A stretch of DNA of 64,000 nucleotides. It comes from Lycocorax pyrrhopterus obiensis. Its lineage: Eukaryota > Chordata > Aves > Passeriformes > Paradisaeidae. A program made the translations under genes and the position numbers. This document shows positions 11,201 to 21,500 of the stretch, in pieces. The first letter of the stretch is position 1, and the number at the start of each line of letters is the position of its first letter. The notes under the pieces were generated by a model. That model searched no databases, had not been told where the DNA came from, and saw nothing but the letters and a program-made list of their open reading frames with translations. Location: the NCBI GenBank assembly GCA_014706295.1, contig JACSVZ010000028.1, positions 1,282,263-1,346,262 of the forward strand, written 5' to 3'.

Positions 11201-13508
11201 CAAGTTCGAGCAGATCGTCCGCGGGATGAACTCGGTGAGTCGGAGCACCGGGAGCTGAGCTGAGGGAGCCCAGCCCGGCCTGGCCTCATTCCCCCACCTC
11301 TGCAGGTGCTGGACGTCCCACTGACGGTGAAGATCCGGACTGGGGTGCAGGAAAAGATTAACGTGGCTCACAAAATCATCCCCAGGATCCGGGAGTGGGG
11401 AGCGTCCATGGTCACGGTACGGGGACGGATGTGTGGGGTTGGTGGCTGAGGAATTCCGCCTGGAGACCGGGTGGGGGTGGCCTTCCCCTGCCTTTCAGTG
11501 CCCTCTGCTAACAAAAGAGGAAAATTCAGGTGCAGAGGGTGTTTTCCTGCCTGCTCCTGAGCCTTGGGTCCGTGACCGTGGAATCCCATGGAGCGGTTTG
11601 GGAAGGGACCTTAAAGCTGATCCCATTCCACTGTCCCAGGTTGCTCCAAGCCCCTGTTACAGCCCCTGGCTGTGAATCCAGAGGTGGATCCCAAGGGATC
11701 CTTTACCCAGCTCTGTCAGCACCCGAGGTGGATCCCAAGGTGGATCCCGAGGTGGATCCCGAGGTGGATCCCGAGGTGGATCCCGAGGCTCCCTTTCCCC
11801 ATCCCGCTGTCAGTGCCCCCCGTCCCTCCCTGCCTGCCCAGCAAGGCGTCCCTGCACCTCTCCCGCAGCTGCACGGCCGGTCCCGGGAGCAGAGGTACAC
11901 CCGGAGCGCAGACTGGGAATACATCGCCGAGTGCGCCCGCCTCGCCAGCCCCATGCCTCTCTTTGGTACGTGGGGCTTCCTTTGTCACTTGTTTCGTTTC
12001 AAATCCCTTTAAAAATGGGGAAAAAACCCAGCTTCCCGAGGGTGCTTAGCATAGGGGAAAGGTTGGAGCATCCCTGGTGCTGCTGATGTGGTGCCAGAGG
12101 GAAGGGACAGGGAAAAGGGACAGGCAGGACACGAATCACTTGGGTTTTTCCAGGTGTTTTCTTGCCCCCTGTGGCACAGAATCCCTAAACCTTCAGGGAA
12201 AGGAGCTGGGAGTGAAGGAGGGGAGAGGAGATGGCTCCTTTTTCCCTTGTATGGGAACATCCATCAGAAACATCCCTGGGAATCCAAACCAGGAGCCCCA
12301 GAGCCTCTTTGGACCATCTGGACACTGTGTCCATGTTGAATTCTATCCCATGCCTGGATTTGCTCACTTTGACTTGTCCTCACGGATCACTTTGACCTCT
12401 GGCTTCTCCCTCCTTTCCGGGCAGGAAACGGGGATATTTTGTCCTACGAAGATGCAAATCGAGCCATGCAGATGGGAGTTTCTGGAATCATGATTGCAAG
12501 GCAAGTGCCTGTGCTTCCCTTCTCTCCTGAGCTCTGGTGGTTCAAGAGTGAAAAAACAAAACAAAAAAAAAGGATTAAAAAAATCCCTAAACAGACCCAA
12601 ATTGGTAAAATCCATTTGTATCGTTGGGAGCTTCTTGCTGGAACGGAAAAGGAGATTTAAAGCAGAGTTGGCTGGGAAATCAGTGCTGGGAAGTGTCTCA
12701 AATCTTCAGGAGCATCAGTGATGGGAATAACAATCCCTTTTTTTTTCTTTTTGCTGCAGAGGGGCACTCATCAAACCCTGGCTTTTCACGGAAATCAAGG
12801 AGCAGAGACACTGGGATATCTCCTCCAGCGAGAGATTTGACATCCTCAAGGACTTCACCAACTACGGCCTCGAGCACTGGGGGTCGGATACTCAGGGAGT
12901 GGAGAAAACCAGGAAATTCCTGCTGGAATGGCTCTCCTTCCTGTGCAGGTAGCTCTGCCCAGCCAGGAGGCTCTTTAAACAATAATTAATCAAACCCCAG
13001 CACTCACTGCTGTTACATTTCGTTTCGTTCCAGGTACATTCCAGTTGGATTATTGGAACATCTACCTCAGAGAATCAACGAGCGGCCGCCCTACTACCTG
13101 GGGAGGGACTACCTGGAGACACTCATGGCCAGCCAAAACGTGGATGATTGGATCAAAATAAGGTAATAAAGCATCGAATTCCATTTCAGTTGCTAAAAAG
13201 GGACGTGGCAGAGCCCCTGTAGGGCCACAGGGTCGTGCGACAGGTGAAGGCTGAGCACTGACCCCTCCTTGGGTTTGGTTTTGTCGTTGTCCTTGTCCTT
13301 CCTCCCCGTCCCAGGCCAGGCTGGACGGGGCTTGGAGCACCCTGGGACAGTGGGAGGTGTCCCTGCCCACGGCAGGGGTGGCACTGGATGGGATTTAAGG
13401 TCTGGATTAATTCTGTAATTGATTCTTTCTCCCAGTGAGCTGCTCCTGGGCCCCGTCCCGCCCAGCTTCACCTTCCTGCCAAAACACAAGGCCAATTCCT
13501 ACAGATAG
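8252..13508 (+). CDS. DUS3L: tRNA-dihydrouridine(47) synthase [NAD(P)+]-like
   Basis: DUS3L is a flavoenzyme that reduces uridine 47 of tRNAs to dihydrouridine. Thirteen coding exons join in phase: 8252-8295, 8626-8917, 9374-9964, 10341-10382, 10472-10624, 10716-10832, 11169-11234, 11306-11416, 11869-11965, 12425-12500, 12760-12948, 13034-13162, 13436-13508. They encode 659 aa, against about 650 in human. Visible features are a charged N-terminus with a Myc-like nuclear signal (PAKRVKV), two CCCH zinc fingers across exons 2-3, and the Dus barrel from about residue 310 (LYLAPLTT). The NVGCP motif carries the catalytic cysteine near residue 405; KANSYR ends the protein. Exon 3 contains a 45-bp in-frame duplication and intron 10 has a GC donor. 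The ATG at 8252 is chosen because exon 1 then splices in phase into RFLTSKEQF. Confidence 0.96.
8948..9172 (+). mobile_element. CR1 3' end in DUS3L intron 2, forward
   Basis: It runs from 'GGATATTGGGAAGGAATTG' through the 'GCTGTGGCTGCCCCTGGATC' block to a 'CAGTCTGGGATTCCAT' end. Its last bases (ATTCCATAAAAACCA) match those of the copy in intron 3. Confidence 0.85.
9803..9892 (+). repeat. 45-bp in-frame tandem duplication in DUS3L exon 3
   Basis: Two copies, 9803-9847 and 9848-9892, look identical and each encodes [15 protein letters not shown]. They lie in the low-complexity linker between the zinc fingers and the Dus barrel, so 15 extra residues should be tolerated. The identity of the copies suggests a recent event. 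Confidence 0.92.
10078..10295 (+). mobile_element. CR1 3' end in DUS3L intron 3, forward
   Basis: It holds 'GAAGGAATTCCTCCCTGTG', then the 'TGGCTGCCCCTGGATCCCTG' block, ending in 'GTTCTGTGATTCCAT'. It is close in sequence and end point to the intron 2 copy. Confidence 0.85.
11580..11672 (-). mobile_element. CR1 3' fragment in DUS3L intron 8, reverse
   Basis: This is a short reverse fragment: a GAGCGGTTTGGGAAGGGACC terminus and then 'CACTGTCCCAGGTTGCTCC'. It ends before the usual 'GGGGCAGCCACAG' block. Confidence 0.7.
11725..11784 (+). repeat. 12-bp minisatellite, 5 copies, DUS3L intron 8
   Basis: Five tandem copies of GAGGTGGATCCC, one with AA for GA, each contain a BamHI site. Degenerate relatives lie just upstream near 11680. 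It is intronic and has no coding role. Confidence 0.9.
13308..13402 (+). mobile_element. CR1 3' fragment in DUS3L intron 12, forward
   Basis: Only the last part of the CR1 3' UTR is present: 'GGCTGGACGGGGCTTGGAGC', then 'AGGTGTCCCTGCCC' and 'CACTGGATGGGATTTAAGG'. The usual terminal repeat is missing. Confidence 0.75.
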
Positions 13509-13582
13509 GGCTGGCCAGGCCCTGTCCCACGGCATCAGGAGGCCTTTGGATGGGGTGTGAGGAGGAGCAGGGCTCGACTTGG

Positions 13583-13588
13583 AATAAA
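13583..13588 (+). terminator. DUS3L: DUS3L polyadenylation signal AATAAA
   Basis: A canonical AATAAA lies 75 bases after the DUS3L stop codon. It implies a short 3' UTR ending near 13605. Confidence 0.85.
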
Positions 13589-13609
13589 GCTGATGTTTTT
13601 AGAAGCTGG

Positions 13610-14150
13610 TGAGTTTTTTGCCTTCCTGCTCCACATCAATCCTGGCAGACAAACACCCGCTAGTGAGGGGATCTTTGCCTCCAGTTCACAGCCAGAGCTG
13701 TCCCAGCTGCCCCACATCGCTGAGAAAGAGGCCTCAGTTCCTACCAGGATGTCCTTGGGAGTGACAAACTCCCAGGATGAGGAGCAGCAGCGTCCCCCCA
13801 GCCCTTCTGCTGCCCCCACAACCAAGGTGACACAGAGTTGATGTTCAGGCTCCAAAGAGAAGCTTCTCAAAGAATTTGGAAGGCTCTGGGGGACAGCCTG
13901 GAGGGTCTCAGCAGCTTCCCCACACTTGGGGGACCCCATTGGCACCAGCAGAGTGGGAAGAGTGGTGGTCCCAGCACCCCCAGCACTGTTCATGCTCATT
14001 ACGGCCACCTCCAGGGGACATCACCAGGCAGCACCAGTCCCCCCAGCTGCTCTGCTGCCCCGAAACCAAGGTGTCAGGGACAGGGCAGGGCTGGGGGACC
14101 GCGGGGACCATCCCCATCTTCCCCCGCCACAAGCACCTGGACGAGCTGCT
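13610..14150. other. intergenic, DUS3L to MPV17L2
   Basis: This short spacer separates two genes read in the same direction. No exon, RNA gene or mobile element was recognised. It becomes CpG-rich towards the repeat promoter that follows. Confidence 0.6.
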
Positions 14151-14296
14151 GCCTCGGTAGGTGCCATGGCAGCCTCCTGTGCCTCGGTAGGTGTCATGGC
14201 AGCCTCCTGTGCCTCGGTAGGTGCCATGGCGGCCTCCTGTGCCTCAGTAGCTGTCATGGCGGCCCGCAGTGCCTCAGTAGGTGTCATGGCGGAGCC
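14151..14296 (+). repeat. 30-bp tandem repeat at the MPV17L2 promoter
   Basis: Five units start at 14151, 14181, 14211, 14241 and 14271, the last partial. Each carries GTAGGTGYCATGGCRGCC or a close variant, so each has an ATG and, in later units, an ATGGCGG core like a YY1 site. The last unit runs into paired GGAAG ETS-type motifs at about 14293-14305. The array ends where the CpG-rich promoter begins. Confidence 0.88.
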
Positions 14297-14767
14297 AGGA
14301 AGCGGAAGGCGCTGCTGTCACGTGGCACTCGCCCCGTTCCGCGTGCGGGTGGCGGTAACGCCCGGTAGTGGCGGGGGGGGGCACGGGGGGGACCGGAGGC
14401 ACCGGGAACCGGGGCGGTGTCCGGGAAGGGGCGCTGGGGACCCAGCGGGGTAAGCGGAGGGGCCCAGAGATAACGGGGGGTGAGTGGGGGGCAGCCGGTG
14501 GGTGGGGCTGGGGGCACGGGGGGGCACTGGGGTGGTGGCAGAGGGGCCGAGGAGGGCGTGAGGGGACAGCGGGAGCAATGGGGGGACGGGGAGGATGCGG
14601 CAGAGGTAACTGGGAGAGGCACAGGGGAACTGGGAGGGTACAGGAGCGCTAACTGGGGGAACTGGGCGGCTCAGGGTGCCAAACTGGGGGCACGCAGCGG
14701 AGACTGGGGGTGCTGGGGGGTGCTGACCCCGCTGTCCCCGGGCAGGGCCGGGGGCTGTGCCCGCAGG
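14285..14767 (+). promoter_or_regulatory. MPV17L2: MPV17L2 CpG promoter and probable 5' UTR
   Basis: This GC-rich, CpG-dense stretch starts with two adjacent ETS-like motifs (AGGAAGCGGAAGG) and a CACGTG E-box near 14319. It then runs through G-rich sequence to the start codon. A CCGGGCAG acceptor-like site near 14745 could mark a 5' UTR intron. No TATA box is seen. The transcription start is not directly visible. Confidence 0.5.
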
Positions 14768-16179
14768 ATGCTCCTGCGCTCCTGGAAGTCGCTGTTCACG
14801 GGGCGGCTGCTGCTCCTGACCAACACGCTGAGCTGCGGGGGCCTCCTGGCAGCCGGGGACTGCCTGCAGCAGGAGTGGCACCGCCGCAAGCACCCGGAGA
14901 GCCAGCTCCAGCTGGGGCGCACTGGTGAGGACTGGGGTGGGCTGGTTAAATCCCACTGCCTCAGGGTGGGGAGAGGTGGACACCTTCCACTGTCCCAGGG
15001 TGCTCCAGCCTGGCCTTGGGCACTGCCAGGGATCCGGGGGCAGCCACAGCTTCTCTGGGAATCCAATTCCAGGGCCTCCCCACCCTCACAGGGAGGAATT
15101 CCTTCCCAAAATCCCATCCATCCCTGCCCTCTCCATGTAACCCCTCCATGCCTGACCCAGGATGTTTTTGCAGGCCGGATGTTTGTGGTGGGCTGCAGCC
15201 TGGGGCCGCTCATGCACTACTGGTACCTCTGGCTGGACGCGGCGTTCCCGGCCCGGGGCGTGCGGAGCCTCAGGACGGTCCTGAAGAAAGTCCTGATTGA
15301 CCAGCTGGTGGCATCGCCCAGCATGGGAGCCTGGTACTTCATGGGTACGTGGGACCCCCAGGGATCCCCCAGCCCACCCCCAGACCCCAACAACCCCACC
15401 CTGTCCCGGAGCGGTGTCCCAGCGCTCCTGGAGCTCTGGCAGGGTTGGGAATGTGCCCATTCCCTGGGGAGCCTGGGCAGTGCCCAGCACCCTCTGGGGG
15501 AAGAACTTTGCCCTGATCTCCATCCCAAATCCCCTGGCACAGCTCCGGCCGTTCCCTGGGCCCTGTCCCAGCTCTCCGGACAGATCCGTGCTTCCTCTTT
15601 CACTTTCCCTTCCTTTTCCTGGAACTCCCTCCCTCTGGCTGGTGCTGGCGCTGCCCTCCCCGCCCACACTGGGAGGGGTTTGGGGCATTTCCCGGCAATT
15701 CCCACCCGCATTCCCAGCATGGCACGAGCTCTCCCGTCCCCTCTGACCCCGCCTGTCCCCGCAGCCATCGGCACCCTGGAGGGCCAATCTCTCCAGGAGA
15801 GCTTGGACGAGCTGAAGGAGAAATTCTGGGAGTTCTACAAGGTAATCCCCGTCCCAGGCTCTCCCCTTTTCCCCGGGGGGGATCCAGTGGGAAGCATCCC
15901 GCTGCTGCCCGCTCCTTTCCAGGCTGACTGGTGCGTGTGGCCGGCGGCGCAGATCCTGAACTTCCTCTTCGTGCCGCCCGCGTTCCGCGTGGTTTATGTC
16001 AACGTGGTGACGCTGGGCTGGGACACCTACCTGTCCTACCTCAAACACCGGGTGAGCCCCGCGCCTCGGCCCCCTCCCGGCCCCGGGAGTGCCCAGCTCA
16101 TCCCCGTGTCCCTGTTTTCCAGCCCCGCGCCGCCGAGCCGGAGCCGCCGCGGCAGAGCCAGCGCAGCGCCGGGGCGTAG
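14768..16179 (+). CDS. MPV17L2: MPV17-like protein 2 (mitochondrial inner membrane)
   Basis: This is an Mpv17/PMP22-family protein of the mitochondrial inner membrane, linked in mammals to mitoribosome assembly. Five exons join in phase: 14768-14924, 15174-15344, 15765-15841, 15923-16051, 16123-16179. They encode 196 aa, against 206 in human. Family signatures are LLLLTNTLSCGGLLAAGD in exon 1, GCSLGPLMHYWYLWLD and VLIDQLVASP in exon 2, EKFWEFYKADWCVWPAAQ across exons 3-4, and LGWDTYLSYLKHR in exon 4. Several hydrophobic segments fit four membrane passes. The C-terminal 19 residues are arginine/proline-rich and not conserved. The ATG at 14768 is preferred because the frame upstream is only low-complexity Gly. 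It is tail to tail with RAB3A. Confidence 0.95.
14958..15135 (-). mobile_element. CR1 3' end in MPV17L2 intron 1, reverse
   Basis: The reverse signature is 'CACCTTCCACTGTCCCAGG', then GGGGGCAGCCACAGCTTCTC and 'CACAGGGAGGAATTCCTTCC'. It fills most of the intron. Confidence 0.85.
15365..15580 (-). mobile_element. CR1 fragment in MPV17L2 intron 2, reverse
   Basis: It shares the 'CTCCTGGAGCTCTGGCAGGG' block with the copy at 1924. It continues through 'CATTCCCTGGGGAGCCTG' and 'CACCCTCTGGGGGAAGAAC', the order expected for reverse CR1 beyond the terminal 100 bases. Confidence 0.75.
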
Positions 16180-17320
16180 GGAAGGGGACGAGGCCTTTCC
16201 AGAGGCTCCCAGATGGATCTCTGGGCGTTGTGGCCAGCGTGGATCGAGCCGGCCGAGGGAGGAGATCGCCAGAGCCAGACCTCCCACGTGCCTGCTGCTG
16301 ATTAATTCTAATCTGCTAATTACGGCCATGGGCTGGGGTTGTAACAATCTCTTGTTGCAGGATAACCTGTGAAGTGATTTCTTCTGGGATTCGGCCACGG
16401 AGCCGGGGTGAGGAGGAGCCGCTGCAGCCCCTGGGAAAGGTCCTGGCGCTGCTCCCGCTGCTCCAGGCTGGATCTGTTCCCTCTCCAGAGCAAACCGGCC
16501 CCTTGCTCCTCCTCCAGCACCTTCCGGCCACTTGGATCCCCACTAATTAGATCTTGGGAAGGAATTGTTCCCCGTGAGGGTGGGGAGGCCCTGGAATGGA
16601 TTTCCCAGAGCAGCTGTGGCTGCCCCTGGATCCCTGGAAGTGTCCAAGGCCGGGTTGGAGCAGCCTGGGATCAGGGAAGGTGTCCCTGCCCACGGCACTG
16701 GATGGGATTTAAGGACATTCCAACCCAAACGATTCAGTCTGGCTGCCCCTCTGCTCTCCTGCAGCTCCTCACTCCTTCCCCTCCTGCTTTTTCTCTTCAG
16801 CTCAAGGATAAAATCACTCCACTCCCCCCTCGCTGCCTCAGCTCCCGTTTTCCCCCCAGCTCCGGGCGGGGGCTGCAGCCACCTGGATCCTCTATAAATA
16901 GGGATGTGATTGCACCCGTCGGCTCTGCGGTGGAGGCGGAGTGGGGGGGGAGGCTGGAGCCAAATTTTGGCAGAGTTTGGGCCATCACATCCCTCTGCTC
17001 CCAGCCCTGGGCGAGCTGGACACTCCCTGCTAACCCAAGAACTGAATTATTTCCAGTGTCAATGAAACCTGCCTTAATGGGATCTTTTTCGTCCTGATTT
17101 TTAAAGCTGTGCCTTAATGCTCTGCCCTGGTCCCTGCAGGACACGACCCCTCCCTCTGCAGCAGCAGGAGCCATTTGGGGGATGATAATTAAAAACAAAA
17201 ATCAGATTAATTTAGCTCCTCTCTGGCAACTCAGGGACACCGAGGTGACGGACACGGAGCAGAGGGACCATCCCCCTGTCCCCTCCGTGCCCACAAGGAC
17301 CCCGAGGAACTTCTGATCAG
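16180..17320. other. intergenic between convergent MPV17L2 and RAB3A
   Basis: It holds the MPV17L2 3' UTR, one CR1 copy and no recognisable gene. No canonical AATAAA follows the MPV17L2 stop; an ATTAAA at 17188-17193 is the best candidate but is 1 kb away. Confidence 0.5.
16552..16735 (+). mobile_element. CR1 3' end between MPV17L2 and RAB3A, forward
   Basis: It runs from 'TTGGGAAGGAATTGTTCCC' through 'GCAGCTGTGGCTGCCCCTG' to 'TTCCAACCCAAACGATTC'. It is 5'-truncated. Confidence 0.85.
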
Positions 17321-17326
17321 CATCGG

Positions 17327-17332
17327 TTTATT
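17327..17332 (-). terminator. RAB3A: RAB3A polyadenylation signal AATAAA
   Basis: On the minus strand this reads AATAAA, about 1.3 kb after the RAB3A stop. The AT-rich sequence just before it looks like a normal, probably conserved, neuronal 3' UTR end. Confidence 0.7.
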
Positions 17333-17941
17333 TCTTCACAACATTTCTTTTAATACAGTGATTTTTAGGAAATTGTACTCTTTTTGACACTTTTGACATT
17401 TGTACAGTACAGTGTAACTCTTCCATAAGTAAACTTCACAAAAAAGAGGGGAGGGGGGGGAGAGGGGAGAGGGAAGGAGATGGAATCATGGTGGGGGGGT
17501 GGGAAACAGAGGGAAATCTGTAAAATAAAGACACAGCGCTCCAGGGGAAATAAATAAAGGGCAGCTCTGTCATGGCTACGGGAATATCCACTTATTCACA
17601 GTCTCCACAGAAGCACGGAACTACAGGAACACGAGATCCCAAATCCCTGGAGCAAACCAGCCACGCTCCCAGCCCTGCTCGCCCCCCCGCCACGAGCCCA
17701 ACCCAAAAGCTCCCCCAAACCGGGGCCGATTCGCTCCAGTTGGCTCGGCCTCGCTGATGAACTGAATTAATTTTCTTTTTAAATCTTATTTAAATAATAA
17801 TAAGAGTTTTGTTGTTGGTGGGGGGAGGTTGGGTTGGTTTTTTTTGTTGTTGTTGTTTTAAAAGTGATATTCACAAGCAAGGTTACCACACTGAGAGAGG
17901 GAGAAAAACAAAACGAAACAAAAAGAAAAAAAAACCCCAGA

Positions 17942-17962
17942 ATATATATATATATATATATA
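17942..17962. repeat. (TA)n microsatellite in RAB3A 3' UTR
   Basis: About ten TA dinucleotides lie inside the inferred RAB3A 3' UTR. Confidence 0.85.
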
Positions 17963-18179
17963 AATGCACCACCACGGCCACAGCACAGCAGGTCACGCGC
18001 ACAGCGTCACTTCCTACGCCTATTTACAAGGAGTTTCTGTATGTACAAGGAGGAAGACGGCGGGAGCATAAATTAGCATCTATTTATACAAATAAACAAG
18101 AGTCAGGAAATATCCATCCAGCTGGAGGGGCAGGGAAGCCGGGCACAAAGAGCCCCCTCCACCAGCAGCTCTCGGGGTG

Positions 18180-18375
18180 AAGGGGGGGGGGGGGAATTGG
18201 GGGTCCTGTCGCAGCACCCACACGCTGGGAAGGGGGTCCCAGGGTAGGGGGATCCCCAGGACAGGGGGTTCCAGAGCAGGGGAATCCCCAGAGCAGGGGG
18301 TACCAGGACAGGGGGTCCCAGAGCAGGAAGGGGGGGCTCCAGGGTAGGGGGTTCCAGGACAGGGGGGGACACCAG
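18180..18375. repeat. GC-rich minisatellite in RAB3A 3' UTR
   Basis: It contains degenerate units of the type GGACAGGGGGTTCCAGAGCA and a G10-or-longer run near 18183. G-runs lie on the plus strand, so the RAB3A transcript is C-rich here. The DNA has G-quadruplex/i-motif potential. Confidence 0.7.
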
Positions 18376-18642
18376 GGCGGGATGGAGCTGGGGGTGATGG
18401 TTTCTTGACAGTGATTAAAAGCAGAATGTGGGGGAGGAGTTTTCTACCAGCCCAGGCTTAAAAATAAATTAAGGGGTGGGGGGCACAGCCTAATGAATCG
18501 GGGGGGGGCTCCTAGAGGGGCCGCAGCCCTTTCGGAGGCATCAGCAGCAAAAGCCCCCGCAGGACCCCCAAGAGGAGGAGCTCGGGGGGGGGATTGGGGT
18601 GCACTGACCGGTTTTTGGGGGGTTTTGGGGGGGGGCTGGCCC

Positions 18643-20100
<1,458 letters not shown>

Positions 20101-20349
20101 CTGCAAGGTGGGGGAGAGGCCGTGACAGGGCCGGCGGCCGCAGCCTCGGCAGTGCCAGGCCCCGGTTCGGAGCCGTTTCCCAGCACCACGGGCACGGATC
20201 AGGAGTATTTTGGTTCAGGAGGGGCGATGGCGTGGCCATCAATGGGTCACTCAGCCCTGAGGGGCTGGGAGAGGCCACCTCCTGTCACGGCCAGTGCAGG
20301 GACCCCGCGGCATGTCCACAGTAAATGTGGGGCACGTGGCTGCCGAGGT

Positions 20350-20455
20350 TTGCCGTGGCTCCCAGGGCTTGTTGTGGCTCCCAGGATTTGCCACGGCTCC
20401 CGGGATTTGCCATGGCTCCTGGGAATTGCCACGGCTCCCGGGATTTGCCGTGGCG
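20350..20455. repeat. 19-bp minisatellite, RAB3A intron 1
   Basis: About five and a half copies of TTGCCACGGCTCCCGGGAT-like units, with drift between copies. Confidence 0.88.
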
Positions 20456-20556
20456 TTGGGGGTGCGGCCGGGGCGCCGCAGCCTCTCCCGCATCTTCCTG
20501 ACAAAATGGCACCGGCGGCGGTGCCCCCGCACGCCATGGCCAGCGCGGTGACACGG

Positions 20557-20628
20557 AGCCGTGGGGTGTCACAGGGAGCCGTGGGGTGTCACACAGAGCC
20601 GTGGGGTGTCACAGGGTGCCGTGGGGTG
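20557..20628. repeat. 20-bp tandem repeat, RAB3A intron 1
   Basis: Three full copies and one partial copy of AGCCGTGGGGTGTCACAGGG or a near variant, at 20557, 20577, 20597 and 20617. Confidence 0.88.
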
Positions 20629-20739
20629 AAGGGTGATGCCAGGCAGTGGGGCACAGAGATGGGTGCTCGCCCAGGCGGGAGGGTGGAGCAGGGGGATGCG
20701 GGATGGAGCGCAGCGATGCTGGGCAGAGGGGGATGCGGG

Positions 20740-21085
20740 GGGCTCGTGGAGGGGGGTGCAGGGCGCTGCAGGGAGGGGGTGCAGGGTGCTGATGGGGATT
20801 TCGGGGTGCTGATGGACGGAGGGTTGACAGGGGGGCTCATGAGGGGGTCGCAGGGCGCTGCAGGGAGGGGGTGCAGGGTGCTGATGGGGGTTTCAGGGTG
20901 CTGCTGTTTGGGGGGGTGCAGAGTGTCGCAAGGAAGGGGGTCAGGGCGCTGATGGGGGGTGCGCAGGGTGCTGATTGCGGGCTGGGGGTGCGGAGTGCTG
21001 CGAGGAGGGGGTCAGGGCGCTGATGGGGGGGGTCAGGGCGCTGATGGGGGGGTGCGCACGGTGCTGATGGGGAGGGGGTCACCCC
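20740..21085. repeat. complex G-rich minisatellite, RAB3A intron 1
   Basis: Interleaved units are built from GGGTGCAGGGTGCTGATGGG and GGGGTCAGGGCGCTGATG, with long G runs on the plus strand. It lies just inside the first intron, close to the promoter. Confidence 0.75.
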
Positions 21086-21347
21086 CTGCTCCCCCCCGCA
21101 GACCCGACCCCGCTGCACCCACTCGGTCCCCGCCGCACTGAGACCCCCCCCGGGCCCTGCGCAGCCCCCCCCGCGCCGCATCCATCATCATCATCATCCC
21201 CCCCCCCGCCTCCCGCCTCCTCCGCTGCAGCCGGCCCTCCCCTCCCGGGGCCGGGGGGGGGGTTACAGAGGGGGTTCCGGGGGGGTCCCTGCGGGGGTGT
21301 CACTGTGGGGGGGTCCCGGTGGGGGTCCCGGTGGGGGGGAGTCTCAC

Positions 21348-21500
21348 CTCTGCCGCGCTCGCGCCGCCGCCTCCTCCCCGCAGCGACTGCAGCAGATGCG
21401 GAGCTCGGGTGACGTCGACTGAGGGGCGGGGCCCGCTATGCAAATGAGCCTTTACGTCACGGGCGCGCCCCTGAGCGCGGCGCTGATTGGCTCGGCGGCG
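21348..21500 (-). promoter_or_regulatory. RAB3A: RAB3A promoter and non-coding first exon
   Basis: Reading on the minus strand from 21500 there is a CCAAT box (ATTGG on plus, 21486-21490), a CRE-like TACGTCAC at 21453-21460, and a perfect octamer ATGCAAAT (21438-21445, plus). A GC box lies near 21425 and a second CRE-like TGACGTCG at 21410-21417. A GC-rich untranslated exon follows, ending at a strong donor, CAGAG/GTGAGAC, with last exon base 21348. Spacing fits a CpG promoter without TATA. Confidence 0.7.

Noticed and set aside
14151..14296. Regular 30-bp repeats considered as a CRISPR array
   Set aside because: Units are contiguous with no unique spacers, and the DNA is vertebrate. It is a tandem repeat in a promoter.
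14480..16372. 630-residue continuous plus-strand frame through MPV17L2
   Set aside because: It reads through introns containing CR1 copies. The true exons have clear GT-AG borders and join to the family length.
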